Below the pieces are notes generated by a model that worked only from the letters and a program-made list of their open reading frames with translations, was not told the DNA's origin and ran no database searches. The position numbers and the translations under genes were made by a program. Source: Diphasiastrum complanatum (Eukaryota; Streptophyta; Lycopodiopsida; Lycopodiales; Lycopodiaceae). From it: a DNA stretch of 39,870 bases. The DNA lies in assembly GCA_029204225.1 (NCBI GenBank), contig MU835341.1:1-39870 (forward strand). The letters are read 5' to 3'. Shown piece by piece: positions 9,530-19,399 of this stretch; the stretch's first letter is position 1, and every line of letters starts with the position of its first letter.

Positions 9530-9709
9530 TTTCCTCCGCGGAGCAGGTGGTTAAGCTCTTGCTTTGTACCCTCACCAGCTGGTGGTCAAGCTTGGATACT
9601 TTTTCTCTTAGAGACAGAGAGATCGATATTTTAGTTTTAGTTTTACTGTCTTTTCATTGGTAAATAAGTCCTTATGCGGACAATGCTTCTCACATTTTGT
9701 ACTCTCTTT
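9530..9709 (+). other. LINE B 3' UTR with duplicated motif
   Basis: Non-coding end of LINE B. The motif GCAGGTGGTTAAGCT (9543-9557) is repeated as AGCTGGTGGTCAAGCTT (9577-9593), with TTTGTACCCTC between. Copy C has the same arrangement at 11198-11214 and 11237-11253, so the duplicated motif is a fixed feature of subfamily 2. Confidence 0.75.
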
Positions 9710-9740
9710 TGTCTTATGTGCCCCTGGGCACCAAAAGACG
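9710..9740 (+). other. LINE B 3'-terminal two-stem hairpin
   Basis: The outer stem is TGTCTT (9710-9715) with AAGACG (9735-9740), including one T-G wobble. The inner stem is GTGCC (9718-9722) with GGCAC (9727-9731), loop CCTG. Compared with copy A the first inner pair changes from A-T to G-C on both sides. It sits directly before the repeat tail. Confidence 0.7.
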
Positions 9741-9786
9741 TTAATAATAATAATTCTAATTCTAATTCTCTCTCTCTCTCTCTCTC
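9741..9786 (+). repeat. LINE B tail: TAA, TTCTAA and CT repeats
   Basis: TTAATAATAATAAT is followed by TTCTAATTCTAATTCT and a CT run, and then LINE C begins without any other sequence. Copy C ends with nearly the same TTCTAATTCTAATTCTC, so this belongs to the LINE end or its target rather than being random microsatellite. Confidence 0.85.
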
Positions 9787-11211
9787 AGGGATGTCCTTTG
9801 TGCCCTACTCTCTTTGCTCTATATATTGATGATCTTGAGCGGATTATTAGGGAAGAGGGTGGAGATGGCTGTCCATTAGCAGATATGATTACCCCTATTC
9901 TACTGTATGCGGATGACGTGATACTTCTATCGAAATGAGCATCTGGGCTTCAGCAGCACCTTGATGCTTTATATACTTTCTGCCAGACACGGGGTTTGAT
10001 GGCGAACATTGGTAAGACTAAGGTCATGGTGTTCAACACCAATCGACAGCATATGAGAGACACAGTGTTCTACTATGATGGGTAGCCACTCGAGATAGTA
10101 GCCTCTTATACATACCTGGGTGTCCTTTTTACTGGTCCATTGCTCACTTTTAGACCAGCTGCACTATGTAGGCTCCGCAAGGGGCAGAGTGTCCAAATGG
10201 AGAGGTTTTCCACTATTACTATGTACATGATCCTGATACGCGCTGTCGCCTTTTTCCAGCCATTGTCTCTCCGGTTGCTCTATATTCAACAGAGACATGG
10301 TGTCCTGGCTTGTCCAGAGATACTTGGAGTGATATTTCACATTTGCAGATCCTTACCCGGATGATCCGTGGGAAGTAGTCAATTCCCCATGTATCATATT
10401 GGTGGAGTTTGCCTCTCCACCATTGATTGTTGAGACTATATTTCGGATTATCACATTCATTCATAGAGTCTCGGAGCTTGATTCATCCAGATATGTTGCT
10501 GCAGCTTCCACATCCTCTCACACTCTAGCTAGTCAGCAGACTAAGTCCTCATGGTTTCAGTGTGTTTCTGACCTTTTGATTAGGTGGGGTTTATCTATAT
10601 CTGATCTCCCGAATGAGACACACGCATATATCCGCCAGCAGATTTACAGAGCTTACATCAGCACAGTGTGGTCTCACCCAGATCCATCACGGGTCAAGCT
10701 TCATCTTTATCACACTCATCTTCTTCAGCTTGATGTTTCCGGGCTTCCCATTCGGCCGGGTTATTTGTCTCTGACGTTATCTTACGGCCTGCGTTATCGT
10801 CTTGGTCAGCTTGGGGTCTCTTCTCACCAGCTTGCTATTGAGACAGGCAGATACACAGACACACCTCGACCACTACAGATTTGTCAGTGCTGCTCTTTAC
10901 AGGAGATTGAGGATGAGTTCCATTTCATTTTCCGATGTCCAGCCTACTATGAGATCAGAGGCAGATACCATTGCTTATACAGAGATAGTCCACTTATTCA
11001 AACACGGTTCGAAAAGGCGATTCGAAAGGTACCATTAAACATTGAGTACGACGACCAAAGCTCCAACGTCCTCTTCGCTCCTCCAGGCCCAGGGCTCTTC
11101 ACCGGAGGCCAACATCTGCTTCTCACCATATCACGCAATTTTTTATATCCACTTAGCCAGTTAGTTAACTTATATCAGTTTTCTCTTTCCCTCTGTGTAG
11201 CTGGTGGTTAA
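9787..11211 (+). pseudogene. LINE C ORF2 fragment
   Basis: It contains LFALYIDDLERIIREEGG and ILLYADDVILL, then a TGA at about 9936, further stops (for example TAG at 10083) and frame changes. Open C-terminal reading resumes at 10399 and covers CQCCSLQEIEDEFHFIFRC (Cys-x2-Cys...His-x4-Cys) and PAYYEIRGRYH. After YRDSPL (about 10995) the protein no longer resembles copy B. A segment of about 190 bp of other origin replaces the B-type C-terminal tail before the 3' UTR motif returns near 11188. Non-functional. Confidence 0.85.
10996..11187 (+). other. Foreign segment within LINE C
   Basis: Where copy B has about 340 bp of C-terminal coding sequence and stop, copy C has roughly 190 bp of unrelated sequence, rich in CTCC and in frame with the preceding ORF2. 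I do not recognise the translated part (begins IQTRFEKAIRK). It could be a later insertion plus deletion, or a template switch during reverse transcription. Confidence 0.55.
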
Positions 11212-11344
11212 GCTACTGATATTGTACCCTCGACAGAGCTGGAGGTTAAGCTTTGTTTTTCTCTCTGTTTTCTTGTGTTGGTTTAGCTTTTAGGAATAAG
11301 TCCTATGGGGACAATGCTCCTTTTTTTTCTATGTACTTTTTACT

Positions 11345-11404
11345 TGTCTTATGTTCCCTCGGGCAATTGATAGACATTAATATAATTCTAATTCTAATTC
11401 TCTA
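11345..11404 (+). other. LINE C terminal hairpin and tail
   Basis: The outer stem TGTCT (11345-11349) pairs with AGACA (11372-11376). Of the inner stem only two or three GC pairs of CCC/GGG remain, so it is partly eroded. The tail follows: TTAATATAATTCTAATTCTAATTCTCTAT. Confidence 0.6.
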
Positions 11405-11428
11405 TCACGCTTGCTCCATCGCCCTGCC

Positions 11429-12420
11429 ATGCCTAAGAACATAAGGGGGAGCAGCTCTCGCTCCCCTCTCCACCCAAGTCCCCCGTCCTCAGCTGCTGCG
11501 CAGCCAGCAGCAGCTACGCTGGTTGCTGCTGCTGCAGTCGCGCAGCCAGCTGCCACTTCCGCTGCCGATGCTGCTAATGTCGCTGCCGCTGAGGATTCTT
11601 CCCCCCCCCCGCCTCCTCCTTCCTGCCTCTATCTCCCCCCTCCACTAAATCTAACTCTACACCATTTAACCAGCATCCTTTTCCCCTTCCCCTTCTACCA
11701 ACTCTACCTATCCCTCTTCTCAAGAACTTTCACACCTACCAAAGCAGTTGAATCCTACATTGCTGCCAACATCAACGTGATCTTGCAAGATTTTCAAGGT
11801 TTGAAATCGGAGCTGAATATGCTCAAAATGGAACTGTCCCATCTTCGAGAAGCTAATACGAAATTGAATCGAAAGTAGACATGTTGAGACGAGCTCCATG
11901 CACAACTGATTTTTGCTACACCAGAATCGTCTACCAAAATAAAGGAGTTGGAAGCTAGGATTGAGCAACAAAAGGAGCATGCTTTGGACAGTTGTGCTTA
12001 AGCAAGGAAGTAACACCCCATTTCCTCGGTTATCTTAGCTACTCTTACGGAAGAAAGGCTACGTGAAAGCAAAGCTCTCAACATTAGAGTACGTCGTGTT
12101 GCGGACACTCAAAATTCTATAGAGGCAAAACGCTTTCTTGACACCACACTTAGCCACCATACTAAAGGGATGGATACGCCATGGCGCACGAAAAAAGACA
12201 ATACCACCCTGATTATTCGTTTTACCTCAACCACCAACTATAGGGATGCTTTGAGGCAAAGAGTAAAATTTAAGGGCACACGCATTTTTATGGATGATGA
12301 TCTTACTTACATACAAGTGGCAGAAAGACCTCAAGCTTTCCAAGAAGCCAAGGGAGGGTGATTTACCGATATGGCCAGATTCGTTATCTTGACAGTACTC
12401 CTCGCAGATCTCGCCAATAG
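11429..12420 (+). pseudogene. LINE D ORF1, frameshifted
   Basis: The ATG at 11429 opens MPKNIRGSSSRS followed by a long Ala/Pro-rich low-complexity head unlike B's, then heptad-like sequence (LKSELNMLKMELSHLREANTKL) ending at a TAG at 11876. The RRM-like part is found in other frames: LNIRVRRVA near 12085, then NTTLIIRFTS and TRIFMDDDLTYIQVAE (12170-12350). The last part reads VIYRYGQIRYLDS and ends CAA-TAG at 12415-12420, matching B's ORF1 end. At least two frameshifts make it a pseudogene. Confidence 0.8.
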
Positions 12421-12489
12421 GAAATTGGGGTCCTTGAGCACAAGTGCATCCCGAGGCCCCGTCCACACAGGTTACATATTGGAGTTTGG
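12415..12489 (+). promoter_or_regulatory. LINE D ORF1/ORF2 junction with conserved CAA-TAG-GAA
   Basis: CAA-TAG-GAA at 12415-12423 is identical to the LINE B junction. From 12421 the frame is open for 23 codons to the Trp of GVWNCNG, with no ATG. B has 22 codons at the same place. The linker peptides differ, so stop, frame and length are kept although the sequence has diverged. Confidence 0.6.
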
Positions 12490-15400
12490 AATTGTAATGG
12501 TATACACTCATCTTCCACTGCTGGAGACCTTATTGATTTCAACACAGGGAAAGACATTCTATTGTTTTTGGAGATACATGAGAGCCAGGTTAGAGGACTG
12601 CCTACGTTTTCCGGCTATAGATGGGACTCAATATACAGGACAGAGATGAGTGGCAGAGGTTCAGGTGGTGTTGCATGCTTATATCGGGAGACTTTACATC
12701 CAGTTATGGAGTTCATCATACATGATGAACATGCACGTTATATCTGGGTTCGCCTCTCAGGATGCAACACTGGCTTGGACAGGGATCTCTTTATTGCAGC
12801 TTGCTACTTTCCCCCAAATTCCTCTTCCTTTGTGGAGGGCATTGGTTCTCCGTATACTCATCTTTCTGCATGTTCTTCTCACTGGCGACTAACACCAAAA
12901 CCGTTGCACGAGGCTGATCAGCTACGTATACGAGCCATGGATTGTGAGACATGGGAGTCACCAAGATTTCAGCCGATTCACATGGACCTATCACTGGATA
13001 TGAAGAGTATTTGTTGCATCTTGGTGTGCATTTTGGTGAAGCCCATGAGTTAGCCATTTATAATGGCCTAGCTTGTTGGCCTAATTCGAGCAGCTACACG
13101 TGTCATCCCCACAGTGGCGGACACAATGTCATTGACAACCTCATGGGGTCACCATCCCTTATCCAATTGATATCACGTTTCCAGATTCTCCCCACTACTC
13201 TCTCTAACCACTCTTTCATTTCTTTCCATCTAGGTTCTATACTACCCTCACCACCTCCCTCTCACTCCTTCATTGACCATGCACCCAGATATACTTTCAC
13301 ACACACCTATATCCAAAAATACCAAGAGGCCCTTATTTCCTTAATAAGCCACTTTCCCCATGATAGTCCATTGGAAACATAGGCTGACTTTCTCACCACA
13401 TCATTTCATGCTGCTGGTTCATTATCTTTCCCCTCAAAACCCTATCAACGTCCTTCCAGTTCCTCTCGTCCCACTCGACCTCCTTGGTTTGATGATGAGT
13501 CTCTTCTTACACCTATATGTTACCCATGCACGTCTATATGAACCACTTACTCTTTGTACTGCTCGTAGAATCCATCGTACACTTCGTTGCAAAAGCGTGT
13601 CTTCGAAGAACATGAAGGGAGACGCCTTATTGACACCCTGCATAGTTCTTCCACAAGTGCCTTTTGGCGCGTGTTCATTCCTCGTACTCCACCTCCCCCG
13701 AATGAGGACTTACAGACATGGACCACATATGCCACCTCACTCTACACTATACCTATTGATTCACCCATCTCTATATCCCCACGCCCAGAGAAGTTCACCT
13801 TCTTCACCGACATGATCCGTGATGCCATTAAGAGACTAAAGACCTATCATACTAGAGATATTGAGGACCTTGAATCAGAATTGTTGATCCATGTTGTTGT
13901 CCCACTCTCTCCCATCTTAGCAACTCTACTCAACCGTGTTGTTGTCTCTGATTTCCCATCCTCTTGGTGTACTAACATTATCCATCCCATTTACAAAAAT
14001 GGTGACCCCATGAACCCTGGTAACTACCATACTATCATGATTGGGCACATTATTGCGAAGCTGTATCGCGGTATTCTTCAGTCACAGATCAGTTCTAAGG
14101 CAGAGATCAAGAGATTACATGCTATGGGCCAGGCAAGCTTCTGAGCTCACTATTCCACTACACACCACATCTTCACTCTTCGAGCCACCATCGAGGAGGC
14201 TAGACATAGGACACAGAGGGTTTACTGTTGTTTCGTGGACTTCAGAAAGGCCTTTGATTTTGTCCCACATTCCCTTCTCATCCAGAGATTACGAGACCTT
14301 GGTTTCTCCACTGATACTCTCTTGGCAGTGATGGCACTTTATGTGCGAGTCCTAGGTTGCTTTTGGAGTGATATTGGCATCTCAGACCAGATATGGAGTA
14401 CCATTGGGGTGAAGCAAGGTTGCTCCCTCTCCCCCACACTCTTTGGATTGTATATTGATGAGTGTGAGAGAGTCATTGAGCAGTGTGGTGATACAGGTTG
14501 CAAACTTGGTGACATCCTGATTGCCATCTTTCTTTATGCGAATGATATGGCTCTAGTTTCTTAGACTAGAGAAGGCTAACAGAGACAATTAGACAGTCTT
14601 CATGTTTTTTGTACCAGATGGGTTTGAAGGTTAACATTGCGAAGACCAAAGTTACGGTCTTCAACACATCCAGGGCATTCATGCAACGACAGGAGCTTAT
14701 CTTTGACAGCGAGCCACTAGAGGTTGTATCATCCTACACTTACTTAGGTGTCCTCTTTACTGGTCCTATATTTGCTATGAGACAAGCTGCTACAGTTAGA
14801 CTTGGGAAGGGGCATGCCTCCCTTGTACGGCTAGAGAAGTTCTGTTTTCGAAGATTTATTCGAGACGCTCCGGGTAAGTGTCAAAAAAAATTTTCTCTTG
14901 TTATCCCTACCACATTATATGCAGCAGAGGCTGTACAAGTCTCTCTTCATCTAATTGGGCCAATATCTCGCGCGTACATATCCTTATGCTATCACATATG
15001 ATACGGGCTAAGTCCTTCGTTCCACATCAGATCATTCTAGCTCAGTTTGCAGTTCCACCCATTCAGCTTGATGCCATTTTTCGACTTATCACCTATATTC
15101 AGAGAGTCAGATTATTCCCATTGGATGAGCAAAGATATACACAGGCAACACTTACTTCATCTCAGCATCTTCATAGTCAGGGCTTCCAGTTATCATGGTT
15201 TCTCAGGAAGACTCATTTACTCGACCCACTTGGCATTTCTATCATGGACCTTCCATTGGGTACCCACGACTTCTATCAGACAATTTCTATACAGAGCATA
15301 TTTGAGTCGAGCATGGCAGGGCCACCTTGGGGTTAAGCCCGACGGACTTCACTTTGGGGTTAAGCCCGACTTCTATCGGACTCACTTTGGGGTTAAGCCC

Positions 15401-15562
15401 GACTTCTATCGGACTCACTTCTTGGAGTTGGATACAGTAGGGTTCCTAGTTCTACCACGTTATTTGGATTCAGGATTATTGCATGGTCTGAGGTTTATAC
15501 TAGGTCAGTTCGGAGTCTCATCACATCGGCTTATGATCGAGACCGGGCGTTTTCAAAGATCC
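12421..15562 (+). pseudogene. LINE D ORF2, multiply broken
   Basis: Endonuclease pieces: GVWNCNG near 12485, GSGGVACLYRE near 12660, and the NGLACWPNSSSYTCHPH and IDNLMGS region near 13060-13150. Part of the GDFN box is lost near 12870. Reverse transcriptase pieces: NGDPMNPGNYHTIMIG (about 14000), CCFVDFRKAFDFVP (14228), VKQGCSLSPTLFGLYIDE (14410) and LYANDMAL (14530), where the second catalytic Asp region reads YAND instead of YADD. A TGA lies at about 14142 and many frame changes are present. The C-terminal part (15047-15640 frame) contains an in-frame repeat at 15350-15415 and ends within SSHRLMIETGRF. Confidence 0.85.
15350..15415 (+). repeat. Tandem 33-bp repeat in LINE D ORF2
   Basis: Two exact 33-bp units (15350-15382 and 15383-15415), each coding HFGVKPDFYRT, preceded by a partial diverged unit at 15325-15349. 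Copies A and E have one unit here. The repeat keeps the frame. Confidence 0.9.
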
Positions 15563-17204
15563 ATTTTAATTTCTACATTTTGTAAATTCAAAAGTTTAAA
15601 ATCGTTGACTCATTCAGGCTATCTTTTGTTTCTTTTTTGATTTCATAATTCTAAGCCCATAGTGACCCATTCTCAAACTTTCTACTACTAAGATTCATTA
15701 TGTGAAGCTAGTAAGAAAGCTATGCAACTACTTTTAGGTTTCATTTTCCATTAAGCAGATTCAAGTTTCACCCATAGTTACTAGCAAAGGCTTTCATTGT
15801 TTTGCAAACATGCAAATGTATTTGCCAAATGTGTGCAACTGTCCCCTTAGTACTCGGAATTTGAGTTTCACATCTTCTCATGCAAGCCATAGCTTGTAAG
15901 TTGTTCCAATATTTACGGGGCTTCAATGTTGTTGGCATCTATACAGAGTTCTGTAGGTGTGGTATAGGATGTGAATGCTTTCATACCAACTTTGATCTTG
16001 TCGAAATCCAGATATTGCTTCCTCCTAGCAAAAAGAAACAATGATAAAGGCTGACATAGAAACTGATGGCAAAAACTGGGAAATAGGTATAGAAACAACA
16101 TAGAAAAAGTGTGATAAAGACATGTCTGCATCTTTAAATTTGAAAGAAGAAGATGACATGTACTAACATGTGTAACTTGAAATGACGATATACCAACCAA
16201 AGATGTGACAGAAAGATAAAAACATGCAGAGACATGAAAACTGAACGATGAAACAAGTGTAGGCAGTGGACGATGGAAGCTAAAGAAACAACATGATGCC
16301 AAAAAGAAGAAATAGGAAATATAATGTCTGCAACTGTAGTAAGACCAAGGACTTCGGTATGAGGACATGATTGCATAGTAGAGAGCGCCTGACTTTCATC
16401 TAGATGTACAAGTGAGACAACTGTAGTCCATCAGGTGGAATCTATTACTCATTTGCAGATTCAAGTATTTGTATCTCATATATAGATAAGGCTGTCTCCT
16501 CTATAGATATGTGCCTGGACAATAGATGCATGTCTGTCATCCATAGATATAGGAGTAGGACGTGAAATAACAGACTTAGTGATCTACCCCTAAAGCCAAG
16601 CAAGCACTTAATTGATATATGTCAACCACTTGAGAGCTTCAATCTACTACTTTACATCTCTCACTTGCAAGGTTCTGTCCTGTCCCTCAAGGGCAATTCT
16701 AGTTCGACACTTGCAGAACTTGAATCTTTTTTCATATCTTATATAAACTTATCAGGAAAACTTAACAAGTTTCCCAACCTTGTAATTGGTGCAGTGATAA
16801 GAATTGGTTTGCGATGAGATGTAGTTGATCCCAGACAGGTATGATGTTTGTTATTTAGTACATTTAGCCCTTTTATGAATCACAGTACACTTTAATATGC
16901 AGAAACTTGTAGATTGTTGGCCTTCGGATGTTTTTCAAGATGGTCACAAGGTCAATCTATATGTCATCATGCAGTTTTTAACTCTCAAAAATTGAACTAA
17001 ATCACAGGTGTTTTAGTAAATTTGCAGACTTAATCTCATCAACTTTAACATTCTTTGGAAAAAGCAACATAAACTTGACATCAAGTAAATTTATTTACAA
17101 ATGTAATCTGGAAGTGTAGGTTCACTGAGTAACACACCAAGGCAATGATTATCTTTTATGGTTATATCTTATTGGAAAGAAAATAAAAGTGCCAGAAAAC
17201 TCAC
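15563..17204. other. Non-coding stretch, probably PIG-U intron
   Basis: No clear gene. If the PIG-U gene on the minus strand continues, this is its intron, starting with the GTGAGT donor at 17204-17199. It is AT-rich with no repeats I could name. One weak exon candidate lies at 15913-16024 and is listed separately. Confidence 0.5.
15913..16024 (-). other. Possible terminal exon, unassigned
   Basis: On the minus strand, a pyrimidine-rich stretch ending TTTTTGCTAG (acceptor AG at 16026-16025) precedes an open run RKQYLDFDKIKVGMKAFTS and onward for 36 codons to a TAA at 15915-15913. It does not resemble the remaining part of PIG-U and I do not recognise it. It may be chance. Confidence 0.2.
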
Positions 17205-17455
17205 TCTTTGAACATCTCGTATAGTCCATTGGGCTGCTTATGAAGAACAAGGCTGCAAAATCCTAGTATTGAGAGCCACCAAATACCTGACCAGGCAATC
17301 AAATCGAACAGACATTGCCACTTTAGTCCTTCAAGAATCTGATGTCTTCCGTGTAGCCCATCAATGCTTTTACCATTCTTATTTATGGACGTAGCCAAAT
17401 TCTGAAACAAGCTCCTTGAAGGCCTATCTGGACCACCAACTAAAGCCACTGCTAC
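17205..17455 (-). CDS. PIGU: PIG-U exon (downstream), GPI transamidase subunit
   Basis: PIG-U is a multi-pass endoplasmic reticulum membrane subunit of the GPI transamidase complex, which attaches GPI anchors to proteins. The exon runs from acceptor TTTCTTATGCAG (AG at 17457-17456) to donor GTGAGT (17204-17199). It starts in phase 0 and is 251 bp. The translation has VGGPDRPSRSLFQ, comparable to the loop before the middle membrane segments, a polar stretch, then a hydrophobic segment LIAWSGIWWLSILGFCSLVL and LYEMFKE, matching the family's conserved EMFK after that segment. The exon joins in phase with 23266-23166. Identification is from family knowledge. Confidence 0.8.
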
Positions 17456-18340
17456 CTGCATAAGAAACTGTAAGCCAATGGAAGAAAAAATACAAAAACT
17501 GAGTGGGTGTGACCAGTTGCAAATCAATGTAGCTCATGAAAATTACCATGCTACTGGCTTTTACCATCTAAGTGATCTCTAACAATCCCATGGAGCAGTT
17601 TGGGAGGTTGCCTTTAGTTAATGTACTTCTGTTGACATCCAAAAGGCATAACTGATATGAGAGGGTGAGCCCACAGGTATACCAACATCAACATAGTAGA
17701 AAGCATAGTAGTCAATGGACCCTGATTTTTTTTTTTCTTCCAAAAACTGCAGATCAGTCAATGAACACAACAGATTTGCACATACTATACTATACAATCA
17801 TCTGCACTTACATTATGGAGGATCGCATTTGTTATTTAAGCCAGGAGTGTGCAAGCAGACTTTTGTATGGTATTTGCAAACTTTATGGCCCCAAATAGCA
17901 AAACATTTTGCTATCAGACACTAGCAGGGCCATTGCGCTATGCTTTTTCATATGTGTGAAAAATCTAATCTCTGTGATGCTGATCTTACAGAAAACGTAG
18001 TGCGTTTGATATCGAAAGTGAGGCCAGTAAAATTTTTTGCCAAAATGATGAGAATGAAAATGGTGATGGCTGCACTATGAACAAGCTCTCATAACAGCTT
18101 TTGGATCTCTCAATGGATCGAGGAGGGCAGGAAGAAAAGCTCCTCTAATATATTAGCACAATAATTTAGCATCTTCTGGCTCGAAGAGGGGAGGAAGAAC
18201 AAAAAAGGAAGCTTTTTAAGTATTTCTGCATCAAAGTTTTTAAGACATTTTGAGGCAGTTCGTTCTGGAACGTACTTTACGGAATGTAGAGTATTTTACG
18301 AACCCAAAACCTTGGAACAAGTTTCTGAGGTAGAAAAGTA

Positions 18341-18656
18341 GGAGGAAAATTGGGCAAGCTCCTCATGAAAACAACTTTTGAGGCTAAAAAAACAATACAT
18401 GTATCAAAAGGGGAAACTTTGGAACAAAGTGCAACCTGGATCCACTTAAGACCTGGACATTGTCCAAATCAGCGGTTACTATTAGGAGGAAAATTGGGCA
18501 AGCTCCTCACAATAATAACTTTTGAGCTAAAAATACAATATATGTATCAAAAGGCGAAACTTTCAAACAAAGAGGACTCAGAATTTCCCAGGGCTTAGAA
18601 GAAAATGCAACCTGGATCCAATTAAAACCTGGACATTGTCCAAATCAGCGGCTACT
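18341..18656. repeat. Tandem duplication, two units of about 144-172 bp
   Basis: The first unit 18341-18484 and second 18485-18656 both run from GGAGGAAAATTGGGCAAGCT to CATTGTCCAAATCAGCGG. The second has about 25 extra bases (around 18572-18600). Divergence is modest. Confidence 0.9.
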
Positions 18657-19399
18657 TTTAACCAAAATCAATATTCAAAACCAAAGCAGATGCAAAGTAA
18701 ACAACAACCATGGTTGCACTGCATTCCAGAACATAGTGTGGAAGGGAGCACTTAATGGATTTCCGTTTTCCAAAGAGTTCTGCACCAGAACATGAAACAA
18801 AATAAAAAATATATTCTGATGTCTTTTCATATTTTGATGGGGGGCTTGCAAATTAGCTGCTTGGGGTGAATTAAATCATACAAACGAAAAGTTTAAAATG
18901 GTGCAGAGACAATTCTAAATCCATTTACAGTAGCCTGTGGACTGTAGTTTATATGGTTTGGAGATCTATGGTGTGATGTTCAAGGTTTTATGAACTTACA
19001 TTACTAAGTGTAGTGTGTGATGCTTTAGGGCTTAAATGTCTTATGTCCAGCTTCCATATGTGGATGAAGGGAACATAAGGAGAACAATTCTTGAACAATG
19101 CACATTGCAGACTTCAGTATTTACTTGAGTGAAAAGTTAAAGTCCTGAACCAGTTAACAGATAGCATACATTTGCCAATAAATCTCTAAATAGTCAGCAC
19201 ATATTTGCTAGTACACACGGCTCAAATTCGAAATCCAAAAGCATAAATGAGTTAAAAAACATCATGGAAATGTGACACACAGAGTTGCGGCCGATGGCCC
19301 AATACATGGAAGTCAATTCATGGGCTCAGGTCCCCTACATAAAAGGGAGCAATGCATGCCAATAACCTGAATGTATGTAAAAATCCCTATTTTCTACAG

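Larger units (their letters stand above)
4726..9786 (+). mobile_element. LINE copy B, near full length (about 5.1 kb, subfamily 2)
   Basis: The best preserved non-LTR retrotransposon in the window. In order: a GC-rich repeated 5' UTR (4726-5069), intact ORF1 (5070-5978), a single in-frame TAG, ORF2 (5979-9529) with apurinic-type endonuclease, reverse transcriptase and CCHC-like C-terminus, a 3' UTR with a repeated GGTGGTTAAGCT-type motif, a terminal hairpin (9710-9740) and a tail of TAA, TTCTAA and CT repeats. ORF1 has the coiled-coil plus RRM-like layout of L1-type elements. The reverse transcriptase (FVDFRKAFDSVP, NYRTIMIG) differs from the usual flowering-plant L1 wording, so I do not name the clade. 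It is flanked directly by LINE A and LINE C. Confidence 0.93.
9787..11404 (+). mobile_element. LINE copy C (5'-truncated, subfamily 2)
   Basis: It starts abruptly inside the reverse transcriptase, at the GCPLSPTLFALYIDDL box of copy B, immediately after B's CT tail. It keeps the YADD box, the C-terminal CCHC-like region, a 3' UTR with the duplicated GGTGGTTAAGCT motif, the terminal hairpin (11345-11376) and the tail ending TTCTAATTCTAATTCTC. Sequence close to B shows that it belongs to the same subfamily. LINE D begins directly after its tail. Confidence 0.9.
11405..15562 (+). mobile_element. LINE copy D (3'-truncated, subfamily 1)
   Basis: It follows LINE C's tail directly with only about 25 bp before the ORF1 ATG at 11429. 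It carries decayed ORF1, the shared CAA-TAG junction (12415-12420) and decayed ORF2, and stops near 15562 in the C-terminal region before the CCHC motif, with no 3' UTR or tail. Loss of the 3' end is unusual for a LINE and points to a later deletion or rearrangement. Confidence 0.88.

Noticed and set aside
15350-15415. Regular repeats as a CRISPR-like array
   Set aside because: Units are directly adjacent without spacers and lie in a LINE reading frame of a eukaryotic genome.
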